Source of the DNA: Pseudotabrizicola sp.
GTDB lineage: Bacteria; Pseudomonadota; Alphaproteobacteria; Rhodobacterales; Rhodobacteraceae
Assembly (NCBI RefSeq): GCF_030656345.1
Contig: NZ_JAUSNR010000010.1
Coordinates: 186,001-250,000 of the forward strand
DNA length: 64,000 bases
Reading direction: 5' to 3'
Every line of letters starts with the position of its first letter. Position 1 is the first letter of the stretch. This document shows, in pieces, positions 17,626 through 26,503 of the stretch. The notes beneath the pieces are model-generated. The model was not told the DNA's origin and did no database searches. It worked only from the letters and a program-made list of their open reading frames with translations. The position numbers were made by a program, and so were the translations under genes.

Positions 17626-18363
17626 TCAGATTTTCCCCAAAACCCGGTCCAGCCACCCGGCAAAGCCGGTGGCCTGGATGTCCAGCAGCGGGGCCAGCAG
17701 GCTGGCCTGATCGGGCCGGTCCCTCTTGCGCGGTGGCAGATATTTGTTGACAGGCCGGGTGCCCTGTTCCGGCATCAGATCATAGCCGCCGCGCGCCGCC
17801 ACCAACTGGCTGACCTTGCTGTCAGGGTCTGCCAGATCGCCGAAATGCCGCGCCCCGGTCGGGCAGGTGCGCACACAGGCGGGTTCGCGGTCCTCTTCGG
17901 GCAGGTTCTCGTTGTAGATACGGTCGACACACAGGGTGCATTTCTTCATCACCCCGGCATCGGCATCCATTTCCCGCGCGCCATAAGGGCAGGCCCATGC
18001 ACACAGCCCGCAGCCGATGCAGGCGTCTTCATTCACCAGCACGATCCCGTCTTCCACCCGCTTGTAGCTGGCACCCGTCGGGCAGACGGTAACACATGGC
18101 GCATCGGTGCAATGCAGGCAGGATCGCGGGAAGTTCACGATCATCGGGGCGGCGTCGGCTGGCTGCACCTGATAGCTGTGCACCCGGTTGAGGAACGTTC
18201 CGGAAGGGTCTGATCCATAAGGGTTTTGATCGGAAAGCGGCTCACCGTAGCCCTGATCGTTCCACCCTTTGCAGGCGGTCACACAGGCCTGACAGCCGAC
18301 GCAGGTGTCAAGGTCGATCACCAGCCCCAGCGCTTTGTCGGTTTTTCCCGGCAGACAGGTCAT
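17626..18363 (-). CDS. soeB: Sulfite dehydrogenase iron-sulfur subunit SoeB
   Basis: The 245-aa protein carries four cysteine clusters for [4Fe-4S] centres: DTCVGCQACVTACKGWN, SCLHCTDAPCVTVCP, DACIGCGLCAWACP, and KKCTLC with a later CVRTCPTGARHF. This is the DmsB-type electron wire between SoeA and SoeC. The ATG overlaps the soeA TGA by 4 bp. No export signal is present, consistent with a cytoplasmic complex. Confidence 0.93.
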   Translation of the reverse strand: MTCLPGKTDKALGLVIDLDTCVGCQACVTACKGWNDQGYGEPLSDQNPYGSDPSGTFLNRVHSYQVQPADAAPMIVNFPRSCLHCTDAPCVTVCPTGASYKRVEDGIVLVNEDACIGCGLCAWACPYGAREMDADAGVMKKCTLCVDRIYNENLPEEDREPACVRTCPTGARHFGDLADPDSKVSQLVAARGGYDLMPEQGTRPVNKYLPPRKRDRPDQASLLAPLLDIQATGFAGWLDRVLGKI

Positions 18364-21143
18364 CGCTTGCCCCCTTCCGGCACCACGGGCGTCAGCGCAG
18401 CGAAAGCGGGCAGGCTTGCGCCATCCGGCGGGGCCTCGGCCCGTTCAATCCGCACCCGCAGATCGAACCATGCCGCCTGCCCCGTCACCGGGTCGGAATT
18501 GGAATAGCGCATGCCATCGCCTTTGGTGGGCAACAGCTCGGATATCAGATGGTTCAGCAGAAAACCCTCCTTCGCCTCTGGCGCATCCTTGCTGAGCGCC
18601 CAGGCCCCTTTGCGCTTGCCGATCGCATTCCACGTCCAGACCGTGTTTTCGTTCAGTGCTGCCATATGCACCACCGGCACCGTGATCTGCCCGGTGGGAG
18701 AGGTGACGCGTGCCCAGTCACCTTCGGCAAACCCGTGCTTCAGCCAGAGTTTTGTCGGCACAAACAACGGGCTATGCCCCCTGATCTGCCGCAGCCAGGC
18801 GTTCTGGCTGCCCCAGGAATGATACATATCCATCGGGCGCTGCGTCAGGGCGTGCACGTCAAACCCGAACGGCCCGGCCGCATCACCAAAGGGCTCATAC
18901 CAGACCGGCAGCGGGTCCATCGCCAGCTTGAGACGGTCGCGCAGATGGTCAGGCGGCTGCACCGGGCCGTGGCCTTCGGCCGCCAGCTGAAAGCGGCGCA
19001 TCGGTTCGGACCAGATGTTGAACAGGTAGGGCTGCGGCGTGTCAAACAGCCCGACCTGCACCGCCCAGTCCTGATAGGCCATGTTCCACGGCTTGAAGAA
19101 ACTGGCCTCTGCCGGCACATGGGCCTGATAAAACCCGCCGTTTTCGATGTAGCGCGCCATCTGGTCGGGGTTGGGCGCGCCGCGCCCCTCCCCATCGCCA
19201 TTGCCGCGAAAGCCCATCAGCGGCCCCACACCGGGGCGGCGCTGGTGGGTGACGATGTAATCGGCGTAATCCCTGAACTTCGGCGTGCCATCCTCGGCGA
19301 CCATCCCCGGCAGGCCCAGCCGTGCCCCCAGATCCAGCAGCACCGACTGAAAACCGCGCACATCGCGGTCCGGTTCCACCACCGGCCAGCGGATCGCATC
19401 GCCCGCCGCATCCGGCTCGCTCACCGGACGGTCGAGCATCGAGATGCAGTCGTGCCGTTCCAGATAGGTGGTGTCGGGCAGGATCAGGTCGGCATAGGCC
19501 ACCATTTCCGACGCATAGGCATCGGAATAGATGATGCGCGGAATGGTATAGCTGCCATCCGCCTCTTGCGCGGTCAGCATCTCCATCACCTGCGCGGTGT
19601 TCATGGAAGAATTCCACGCCATATTCGCCATATACAAAAACAGCGTATCAATGCGGTACGGGTCGCCCGCATGGGCATTGGGGATGACCATATGCATCAG
19701 CCCATGCGCGGAAAACGGATTTTCCCATGAAAACGCCTTGTCGATCCGCGCCGGGCTGCCATCGGGCAGCAGCGCCAGTTGCTCCGGCCCGCGCACATAA
19801 CCCAGATGCGGGCCAGACAGCGGTTTACCGGGTACAGTCATGAAATGCGGGGTCGGATGCGCCTCCATCGGTTTGGGATAAGGCGGCTTCATCCGCCAGC
19901 TGCCCGGGGTTTCCACCGCGCCCAGCACGATTTGCAGCAGATGCAGCGCGCGCCCGGTCTGAAAGCCGTTGGAATGGGCCGAGATGCCGCGCATCGCGTG
20001 AAAGCTGACCGGGCGGCCAATCATCGTGTCATGTGCGTCGCCACGGAAATCGACCCAAGGCTGCGCGATTTCAATGGCCTGATTGAAGGCCACATCGGCC
20101 AGTTCCGCCGCCAGTTGCCGGATGCGCAAAGCGCTTACCCCGCAGCGCGCCTCGACCGCTTCGGGCGCATAGGCGGGCGACAGGTAGCGTTCCGCCATAT
20201 GCTGGAACACCGTGCGATGCCCCTGCCAGACCGCGCCCAGATCGGGCTGCACGCCCTTGGCCTCCCACGGGGCGGGCATGCCGGTGCGGCGGTCGATCAC
20301 AAAGGGCTGCGCTTCGGCATTGCGCACGAACAGCCCCTTTTCCGGGCCATCCGTTTCGTTGATCAGGTAGGCCGCGTTGGTAAACCGCGCCAGATAGTCC
20401 AGATCGACCTTGCCCGCCTGCAGCAGGCAATGGATCAGCGACAGGATCAGCAACCCGTCGGTGCCCGGCGTGATCCCGATCCAGTCATCGGCCACCGCAT
20501 TATAGCCGGTGCGGATCGGGTTGACCCCGATCACCCGCGCGCCGCGATCCTTCATCTTGCCGATGCCGATCTTGATCGGGTTGCTGTCATGGTCTTCCGC
20601 CACGCCGAACAGCACGAACAGCTTGCTCCGCTCCCAATCGGGTGCGCCGAATTCCCAGAACGCGCCGCCAAGGGTGTAAATCCCCGCTGCCGCCATATTG
20701 ACCGAACAGAACCCGCCATGCGCCGCGTAGTTCGGCGTGCCAAAAGCCTGCGCCCACCAGCCGGTGAAAGACTGCGACTGATCGCGCCCGGTGAAGAACG
20801 CAAGCTTTTCCGGCGCGGTTTCCCGCAAGGGGCGCATCCAGTCCACCGCGGTTTGCAACGCCTCGTCCCAGCTGATCGGCTCAAACGCGCCCGACCCACG
20901 CGGCCCGACCCGGCGCAAAGGGGTGCGCAGCCTGCTGGGCGCTGTCACCTGCATGATGCCGGACGCCCCCTTGGCACACAGAACGCCCTTGTTGATCGGA
21001 TGGTCGCGGTTGCCTTCGATATAGCTGACCTTACCGCTGGTCAGATGCACGTTGATGCCGCAGCGGCAGGCGCACATGTAGCAGGTGGTTTTGCGAACCT
21101 CGTCAGAGACATGCGGCGATGTGTTCAAACGCGGTTGGTTCAT
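18360..21143 (-). CDS. soeA: Sulfite dehydrogenase molybdopterin subunit SoeA
   Basis: The 927-aa molybdopterin oxidoreductase has an N-terminal [4Fe-4S] motif (CYMCACRC, then VLCAKG), SFTGWWAQAFGTPNYAAHGGFC, LFVLFGVAEDHDSNP, and a C-terminal MoCo-binding domain. The N-terminus lacks a twin-arginine signal, as in the cytoplasm-facing SoeABC described in Allochromatium and in the Roseobacter group. Its place straight after ackA in the taurine operon argues for sulfite as substrate, oxidised to sulfate; thiosulfate or polysulfide chemistry is the family alternative. The start overlaps the ackA stop (ATGA) with GAGGGG upstream. Confidence 0.9.
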   Translation of the reverse strand: MNQPRLNTSPHVSDEVRKTTCYMCACRCGINVHLTSGKVSYIEGNRDHPINKGVLCAKGASGIMQVTAPSRLRTPLRRVGPRGSGAFEPISWDEALQTAVDWMRPLRETAPEKLAFFTGRDQSQSFTGWWAQAFGTPNYAAHGGFCSVNMAAAGIYTLGGAFWEFGAPDWERSKLFVLFGVAEDHDSNPIKIGIGKMKDRGARVIGVNPIRTGYNAVADDWIGITPGTDGLLILSLIHCLLQAGKVDLDYLARFTNAAYLINETDGPEKGLFVRNAEAQPFVIDRRTGMPAPWEAKGVQPDLGAVWQGHRTVFQHMAERYLSPAYAPEAVEARCGVSALRIRQLAAELADVAFNQAIEIAQPWVDFRGDAHDTMIGRPVSFHAMRGISAHSNGFQTGRALHLLQIVLGAVETPGSWRMKPPYPKPMEAHPTPHFMTVPGKPLSGPHLGYVRGPEQLALLPDGSPARIDKAFSWENPFSAHGLMHMVIPNAHAGDPYRIDTLFLYMANMAWNSSMNTAQVMEMLTAQEADGSYTIPRIIYSDAYASEMVAYADLILPDTTYLERHDCISMLDRPVSEPDAAGDAIRWPVVEPDRDVRGFQSVLLDLGARLGLPGMVAEDGTPKFRDYADYIVTHQRRPGVGPLMGFRGNGDGEGRGAPNPDQMARYIENGGFYQAHVPAEASFFKPWNMAYQDWAVQVGLFDTPQPYLFNIWSEPMRRFQLAAEGHGPVQPPDHLRDRLKLAMDPLPVWYEPFGDAAGPFGFDVHALTQRPMDMYHSWGSQNAWLRQIRGHSPLFVPTKLWLKHGFAEGDWARVTSPTGQITVPVVHMAALNENTVWTWNAIGKRKGAWALSKDAPEAKEGFLLNHLISELLPTKGDGMRYSNSDPVTGQAAWFDLRVRIERAEAPPDGASLPAFAALTPVVPEGGKR

Positions 21144-22237
21144 CGCAGCCCCTCTTCATGGTCGATCACGGCGCGCGCCTCGATGGCAATCTGGCGTTCT
21201 TCATCGGCAGGAACGGTCCAGATCGCGACGGAAGATGTCGCCGCATGCAGGGCGCGGTCGCCGCGCGCATTGGCATCACCGTCAAGGACCGGCCCCAGAA
21301 ACGCAAGCCGGTTCACAATTTTGGAACGGATGATACCGTCATTCTCACCAATCCCCCCGGTAAAGGTGATGGCATCCAGGCCCCCCAGAGCGGCGCACAG
21401 CGAGGCCCCATGCCGCGCGGCCCAGTAGCAGAAATGATCGATGGCAAAAGCCGCCTCCGGCGTGCCCGCGCCATGCAGCGCGCGCATGTCATTGCTGCCG
21501 CCGAGCGCCTTCAGACCTGACGCACGATTCAGCATCTGCTCCGTCGCATCGGCCCCGTGCCGCGCCACCAGATCCATCACCACCGCCGGATCAAGCCCCC
21601 CGGGCCGTGTGCCCATCGTCAGCCCGTCCAGCGGCGAAAACCCCATGCTCGACGCGACCGACCGCCCGTCAAGGATGGCGCAGGCAGAGGCACCATTGCC
21701 CAAATGGAACGAAAGCATCCGCTTTGGCAGGCCAGAACCCGGCATTTCTTGCACTTTTCGAACAATTGCGGCGTAGGACAGGCCATGGAAGCCATAGCGC
21801 CGCAACCCCCGCGCCCGCTCGGCCAATGGCAGGGCATATGCCGTCGCCACCTCCGGGTTCGTCGCGTGAAACGCGGTGTCAAAGGCCGCATATTGCGGCA
21901 TCGCCGGCCAGAGCCGCGCCACTGCGCGGATGCCCGCCAGGGCGGGCGGGTTGTGCAGCGGGGCCAGCCCGGCGCAAGCCTCAATCTCCGCCTCAACCCC
22001 GCGCGTGATCCGGCAGGTCTGCGTCAGCCCTGCCCCGCCATGCACCACCCGGTGCGCCGCCGCCCGCACCTGCGCCACTGGCAGCGCCAGCCGCAGCAGC
22101 CCCAGATCAAGCGCCGCCGCATGATCCACCGGCCCGCCACTGCCGATGTTTTCCACCTGCGCCTGCGCGCACAGCTCTGCCCCGTCAAACACCGCCAGTT
22201 TGACCGAGGACGAGCCTGAATTGACCACCAGAAGCAT
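21140..22237 (-). CDS. ackA: Acetate kinase
   Basis: The 365-aa protein shows acetate kinase signatures: MLLVVNSGSSSVKLAVFD at the N-terminus, YGFHGLSYA, HLGNGASACAI and FTGGIGENDG. It converts the acetyl phosphate released by Xsc to acetate plus ATP. The start is the ATG at 22237, which overlaps the stop of the TSUP gene; the longer frame to 22348 lies inside that gene. At 365 aa it is somewhat shorter than the E. coli enzyme (about 400). Known taurine loci often carry pta at this position instead. Confidence 0.92.
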   Translation of the reverse strand: MLLVVNSGSSSVKLAVFDGAELCAQAQVENIGSGGPVDHAAALDLGLLRLALPVAQVRAAAHRVVHGGAGLTQTCRITRGVEAEIEACAGLAPLHNPPALAGIRAVARLWPAMPQYAAFDTAFHATNPEVATAYALPLAERARGLRRYGFHGLSYAAIVRKVQEMPGSGLPKRMLSFHLGNGASACAILDGRSVASSMGFSPLDGLTMGTRPGGLDPAVVMDLVARHGADATEQMLNRASGLKALGGSNDMRALHGAGTPEAAFAIDHFCYWAARHGASLCAALGGLDAITFTGGIGENDGIIRSKIVNRLAFLGPVLDGDANARGDRALHAATSSVAIWTVPADEERQIAIEARAVIDHEEGLR

Positions 22238-22977
22238 CACATCACCGATTTCAAAAGCCCGGCCAGCGAAAGCCCCGCCAGCAGCAGGATGGCAAAGCGC
22301 CGGAAATCCTGCGGGCTGGTGCTGGCAAACCGCCGCCCGCCAAGCCATAACCCGATCAGCATAAAGGGCAATCCGAAAGCGGTCGCGATGAAACTGTCAC
22401 GGGTGATCTGCCCGGCCTGCCACAGCACCGGCAGCGACCACAGATCCAGCGCGGTGAAATAGGCAATCACGGTGGCGCGGAACACCACCGGGGCCAGTCC
22501 TTCGGCCGTAAAGAACACCGCCACCGGCAGCCCGCCCACGGCCATGCCATTGGCAAGGCCCGACACCGCCCCCACACCCACATGCGCAGCGTGCCCCTGC
22601 CGCCCGATCCGCCAGCCCGCCAGCATCACCCCGCACATAATCAGCACAAACACCGACAGCACCGCCCGGCCCAGATCGGCCCCGGCCCATTGCACTGCCG
22701 CCACGCCCACAGGCACGCCGACCAGACAGCCCGCAAACAGTCCGCCGACCCGACGCCAGTCGATATGCGCCCAGATCCCGCGCGCCTGCCCGGCGGTCAT
22801 GAAGATATCGGCCAGAATGACCACTGGCACAAACGGCAACGGGTCGGTCACCAGTGCGGCAAACAGCATCACCAGAGCCGCGAAGCCAAAGCCGGAATAG
22901 CCGCGCACATAGCCCGCCACCACCATGCCAGCGGCGACCAGCGCCGCCTCGGCCCCGGTCAGGCCAAAGGGGATCAT
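22237..22977 (-). CDS. tauE: TSUP-family sulfite/organosulfonate exporter (TauE/SafE type)
   Basis: The 246-aa membrane protein has about eight hydrophobic helices and the TSUP features GYVRGYSGFGFAALVMLFAALV and GVGAVSGLANGMAVGGLPVAVFF. Family members associated with xsc export sulfite (TauE/TauZ, CuyZ). It is coupled at both ends: ATG overlapping the xsc TGA, TGA overlapping the ackA ATG. The gene lets the cell expel sulfite as an alternative to SoeABC oxidation; transport of sulfoacetate or taurine-derived intermediates remains possible. Confidence 0.8.
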   Translation of the reverse strand: MIPFGLTGAEAALVAAGMVVAGYVRGYSGFGFAALVMLFAALVTDPLPFVPVVILADIFMTAGQARGIWAHIDWRRVGGLFAGCLVGVPVGVAAVQWAGADLGRAVLSVFVLIMCGVMLAGWRIGRQGHAAHVGVGAVSGLANGMAVGGLPVAVFFTAEGLAPVVFRATVIAYFTALDLWSLPVLWQAGQITRDSFIATAFGLPFMLIGLWLGGRRFASTSPQDFRRFAILLLAGLSLAGLLKSVM

Positions 22978-24746
22978 ACCGCCTGCGGCCGCATGTCAGC
23001 CTTGGAAATCCCCGCCACCTCGACCGGCTTTTTCATCGCGTCGCGGCGGAACGGCTCGCCCAGTTCCTGATTGATCATTGCTTCGATCAGCGTTGTCTTG
23101 CCCGCCTTCTGATCCGCCAAAGCCTGCGTCAGCGCGTCACGCAATTCTTCCATCGTGCGCGCCTGCACCCCCTGCAAACCGCAAGCCCGCGCGATTCCAG
23201 CGTAGGACACGCCTTCATCCAGCTCGGTCCCCACGAAGTTATCGTCATACCACAGGGTAGAGTTGCGCTTTTCCGCGCCCCATTGGTAGTTTCGGAACAC
23301 CACCATCGTCACCGCGGGCCATTCGGGGCGCCCGATGGCGGTCAGTTCCGTCACCGCAATGCCAAACGCCCCATCACCGGAAAAGCCGACCACCGGCACA
23401 TCGGGGCAGGCAATCTTGGCCCCGACGATTGCAGGCAGGCCGTAGCCGCAGGGGCCGAACAGCCCCGGTGCCAGATACTTCCGCCCCTGCTCAAAGGTTG
23501 GATAGGCATTGCCGATCGCGCAATTGTTACCGATGTCGGAAGAGATGATCGCCTCACGCGGCAGCGCCGACTGAATCGCGCGCCACGCCATGCGCGGGCT
23601 CATCCAGTCTGGCTTGGCCGCGCGCGCGCGCTGATTCCATGAGGTGCCCGGATCATCTTCTTCATGATCCATCGATGATAGAGCCTGCGCCCAAGCCGAT
23701 TTCACCTGTGCGATTTTGGATTTGCGTTCGTTACGCGCATGGTCACCTGCGGTGATGGCCAATTGCGCCAAAACCGCTTCGGCGACCTTTTTCGAGTCGC
23801 CGACAATGCCCACCGTTACCTGTTTCGTCAGCCCGATCCGATCCGGGTTGATGTCGACTTGGATGATTTTGGCCGCACGGGGCCAATAGTCCAGCGCGTA
23901 GCCCGGAAGCGTTGAAAACGGGTTCAGCCGGGTACCCAAACACAATACCACATCTGCCTCAGAAATCAACTCCATTGCCGCTTTTGATCCATTATAGCCC
24001 AAAGGCCCGGCAAACAGCGGATGCGAGCCGGGAAAGGCATCATTGTGCTGATAGCCGACGCAAACCGGCGCATCCAGCCGTTCGGCCAGCGCCATGCTGG
24101 CGGCAATGGCCCCGCCCAGTACCACACCGGCCCCGTTCAGGATCACCGGGAACTTCGCCTCGGACAGCAGCGCCGCCGCCTGCGCTATCGCCGTCTCTCC
24201 TCCCGATGGCCGCTCGAATTCCACCACGGCAGGCAACTCGATATCAATCACCTGAGTCCAGAAATCGCGTGGCATATTGATCTGCGCCGGGGCCGATTGC
24301 CGCTTGGCCTGCAGGATGCAGCGGTTCAGCACCTCGGCCACGCGGGAGGGATCGCGCACCTCTTCCTGATAGCAGACCATATCCTTGAAAAGCGCCATCT
24401 GCTCGACTTCCTGAAACCCGCCCATGCCGATGGTCTTGTTCGCGGCCTGTGGCGTCACCAGCAGCAAGGGCGTGTGGTTCCAGTAAGCAGTTTTCACGGC
24501 GGTGACAAAATTGGTGATCCCCGGCCCGTTCTGGGCGATCATCATGCTCATCTTGCCGCAGGCCCGGGTATAACCATCGGCCATCATCCCGCCGCTGCCC
24601 TCATGCGCGCAATCCCAGAACGTGATGCCCGCGCGCGGGAACAGGTCGGAAATCGGCATGAAGGCCGAACCGATGATGCCAAAGGCATGTTCGATGCCAT
24701 GCCGCTGCAGGGTTTTCACAAAGGCTTCTTCGGTGGTCATGCGCAT
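22974..24746 (-). CDS. xsc: Sulfoacetaldehyde acetyltransferase
   Basis: The 590-aa thiamine diphosphate enzyme cleaves sulfoacetaldehyde with phosphate to acetyl phosphate and sulfite. It shows the Xsc N-terminus MTTEEAFVKTLQRHGIEHAFGIIGSAF, AHEGSGGMMADGYTRA with the ThDP-activating Glu, and the ThDP motif GDGAFGIAVTELT...NYQWGAEKRNSTLWYDDN. Length and motifs fit Xsc rather than acetolactate synthase. AGGAG lies eight bases before ATG 24746. It is the first gene of the xsc-tauE-ackA-soeABC unit and has TauR-type direct repeats about 60-90 bp upstream. Confidence 0.96.
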   Translation of the reverse strand: MRMTTEEAFVKTLQRHGIEHAFGIIGSAFMPISDLFPRAGITFWDCAHEGSGGMMADGYTRACGKMSMMIAQNGPGITNFVTAVKTAYWNHTPLLLVTPQAANKTIGMGGFQEVEQMALFKDMVCYQEEVRDPSRVAEVLNRCILQAKRQSAPAQINMPRDFWTQVIDIELPAVVEFERPSGGETAIAQAAALLSEAKFPVILNGAGVVLGGAIAASMALAERLDAPVCVGYQHNDAFPGSHPLFAGPLGYNGSKAAMELISEADVVLCLGTRLNPFSTLPGYALDYWPRAAKIIQVDINPDRIGLTKQVTVGIVGDSKKVAEAVLAQLAITAGDHARNERKSKIAQVKSAWAQALSSMDHEEDDPGTSWNQRARAAKPDWMSPRMAWRAIQSALPREAIISSDIGNNCAIGNAYPTFEQGRKYLAPGLFGPCGYGLPAIVGAKIACPDVPVVGFSGDGAFGIAVTELTAIGRPEWPAVTMVVFRNYQWGAEKRNSTLWYDDNFVGTELDEGVSYAGIARACGLQGVQARTMEELRDALTQALADQKAGKTTLIEAMINQELGEPFRRDAMKKPVEVAGISKADMRPQAV

Positions 24747-24804
24747 CGGTCAGGCTCCTGCAAGGGGATCTTTGCCCCACTCTAGCGGCGGCACCAGACC
24801 GGGC

Positions 24805-24837
24805 TTAGGGCCAGAGCCTTCGCGCGGTTAAGTCCAG
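24805..24837 (-). promoter_or_regulatory. TauR-type direct-repeat operator upstream of xsc
   Basis: Read on the minus strand, CTGGACTTAA (24837-24828) and CTGGCCCTAA (24814-24805) form direct repeats with a 23-bp period, 59-91 bp before the xsc start and just past the tauR stop. The same half-site recurs between tpa and tauA and at the tauR start. From memory, CTGGAC-type direct repeats are the reported TauR site in Rhodobacter capsulatus. Confidence 0.75.
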
Positions 24838-24846
24838 ACCGCAGGC

Positions 24847-26310
24847 CTACCGCATCCGGGCCAAGGCCTGCGCAATCCGGCCAATGCCTTCGGGAATGCG
24901 CGACGGCGCAATGGACGAATAGGCCAGCCGGTAATGCTGGCGACTGGTGCGGTCCGGGTGAAAAAACGCCCGCCCCGGCTCGATCAGCACGCCCTCGCTG
25001 CGCAGCGCTGCTGCCAGCACTTCGGTATCCACCCCGTCCGCCGCCCGCATCCAGATGCTGGACCCGCCAAAGCCGCCCTGCCCGGCCACGCTCAGCCCCT
25101 GCTCGGCCAACGCCTCCTCCATCACCTGCCGCCTGCGCCGGAACGCCACCCGCATCCGGTTGATCAGCGCTTCATAGTGCCCGTCGGCCAGGAAATAGGC
25201 CACCGTGCGCTGGATATGCCCCGGCGGATGGCGCAGCACCATGGCCCGCAACGCCCGCGCCTCGGCAATGAACGAAGGTGAGGCCACCAGATAGCCCAAC
25301 CGCAGCCCCGGAAAAATCGACTTGGAAAACGAGCCAGCATAGATCACCCGCCCCTCGCGGTCCAAAGACTTCAGCGCCGGAGCCACGGGTTTGAGGTAGG
25401 ACATCTCAAATTCATAATCATCCTCGACAATCACGAACCCCTGCCGTGACGCCGCCTCCAGCAAAGCCACCCGCCGTGCCACCGGCATGGTCGCATTGGT
25501 CGGGCATTGATGCGAGGCGGTGGTGAACACCACATCCACGCCGCCGGGCACCCGTTCGGGCGGCAAGCCGCCCTCATCCACATCCACCGCCAGAACGTCC
25601 GTCCCCGAAGGCTCCAGAATGGCACGCAGGCCCGGATAGCCCGGGTTCTCCATCACCGCCCGCTTGCCCGGCCCCAGCAGCACCTGCGCCGCGATCCACA
25701 GCGCGTTCTGCGCGCCCATGGTCAGCAAAACCTCATCGGCCCGCGCCGCGATGCCCCGGCGCGGCAGAATGCTGCGCAACACATGCTCGATCAGCATCGG
25801 ATCATCGCGTTCATAGTAGTCCGAGGTCAGCGCCGCAAAATCGCGCCGCCCCAAGGCCCGCAACGCACAGGCGCGCCAGTTCTGATGGTCAAACAGCGCA
25901 GGGTCGGCCTGACCGTAAATGAAGGGAAACGGATATCGCTCCCAATCCTCGGGCTTGGCCAGCCGCACCAGCTTCGAATAGCGCGCCCCGGTCAGGGCGG
26001 CAAAATCCACGCCCTCATCCCGCGCAGGGGCCGATGGGAACTCCGGCGCGCGCGGGGCGGTGTCCGATACGAAATACCCCGACCTCCCGCGCGCCGACAG
26101 ATAGTCCGACGACACCAGATCGGCATAGGCAAGCGTCACCGTAATCCGGCTGACCCCCAGATGCTGCGCCAACCCGCGTGACGATGGCATCTTGTCGCCG
26201 GGCCGCAACCGCCCCGCCAGCACTCCCTGCACCACCATCGATCGGATGCGGCTTTGCAGGGTGCCAGCCGTGCCCGGCGGCAAAAAGAACGCTTCGGCGG
26301 GAATGGGCAT
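24847..26310 (-). CDS. tauR: MocR-type (GntR + aminotransferase-fold) taurine regulator TauR
   Basis: The 487-aa protein has an N-terminal winged helix (GRLRPGDKMPSSRGLAQHLGVSRITV, about 31-56) and a C-terminal PLP-binding aminotransferase-like domain with YAGSFSKSIFPGLRLGYL, where Lys is the PLP site. MocR-family TauR activates taurine genes in related bacteria. It sits between tpa and xsc on the same strand, each gene with its own control region. An inverted repeat of the proposed TauR half-site lies directly upstream of its start, suggesting autoregulation. Confidence 0.92.
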   Translation of the reverse strand: MPIPAEAFFLPPGTAGTLQSRIRSMVVQGVLAGRLRPGDKMPSSRGLAQHLGVSRITVTLAYADLVSSDYLSARGRSGYFVSDTAPRAPEFPSAPARDEGVDFAALTGARYSKLVRLAKPEDWERYPFPFIYGQADPALFDHQNWRACALRALGRRDFAALTSDYYERDDPMLIEHVLRSILPRRGIAARADEVLLTMGAQNALWIAAQVLLGPGKRAVMENPGYPGLRAILEPSGTDVLAVDVDEGGLPPERVPGGVDVVFTTASHQCPTNATMPVARRVALLEAASRQGFVIVEDDYEFEMSYLKPVAPALKSLDREGRVIYAGSFSKSIFPGLRLGYLVASPSFIAEARALRAMVLRHPPGHIQRTVAYFLADGHYEALINRMRVAFRRRRQVMEEALAEQGLSVAGQGGFGGSSIWMRAADGVDTEVLAAALRSEGVLIEPGRAFFHPDRTSRQHYRLAYSSIAPSRIPEGIGRIAQALARMR

Positions 26311-26313
26311 GAT

Positions 26314-26338
26314 CTGGCCTTATCAACGATAAGACCAG
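26314..26338 (-). promoter_or_regulatory. Inverted-repeat operator at the tauR start (probable autoregulation)
   Basis: CTGGCCTTATC (26314-26324) and GATAAGACCAG (26328-26338) are inverted repeats with one mismatch and a 3-base spacer. Each arm contains the WTARGNCCAG half-site seen as direct repeats at the xsc and tpa/tauA promoters. It ends 3 bp before the tauR ATG, so binding would block transcription or ribosome access. The short leader also hints that tauR mRNA may be nearly leaderless. Confidence 0.65.
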
Positions 26339-26455
26339 AAACCGCGCCCCCGCCCAAAGGTCAAGCCCGCCACCGCATTTGCAGCTTTCACAAATACTCC
26401 CGCGCGGAGCGCAGACCGGAGGAGGAGCGGCACGCGACGACGACACAAAAACAAT

Positions 26456-26484
26456 ATCCTCTGCCCCTCTTCGGGGCAGAGGAT
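26456..26484 (-). terminator. Rho-independent terminator of tpa
   Basis: A perfect 12-bp stem (ATCCTCTGCCCC / GGGGCAGAGGAT) with a 5-base loop lies 20 bp beyond the tpa stop. On the minus strand it is followed by ATTGTTTTTG. This separates tpa from tauR transcriptionally. Confidence 0.9.
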
Positions 26485-26503
26485 TCAATTTCTTTACAAC
26501 GCC

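Noticed and set aside
18360-21143. Nitrate or DMSO reductase identity for the molybdopterin protein
   Set aside because: No twin-arginine signal, and position directly after ackA in the taurine operon with SoeB/SoeC-type partners favours sulfite dehydrogenase.
22974-24746. Acetolactate synthase as the identity of the thiamine diphosphate enzyme
   Set aside because: Length, N-terminus and the QWGAEKRNSTLW region fit Xsc, and the tauR/tpa/tauABC context agrees.
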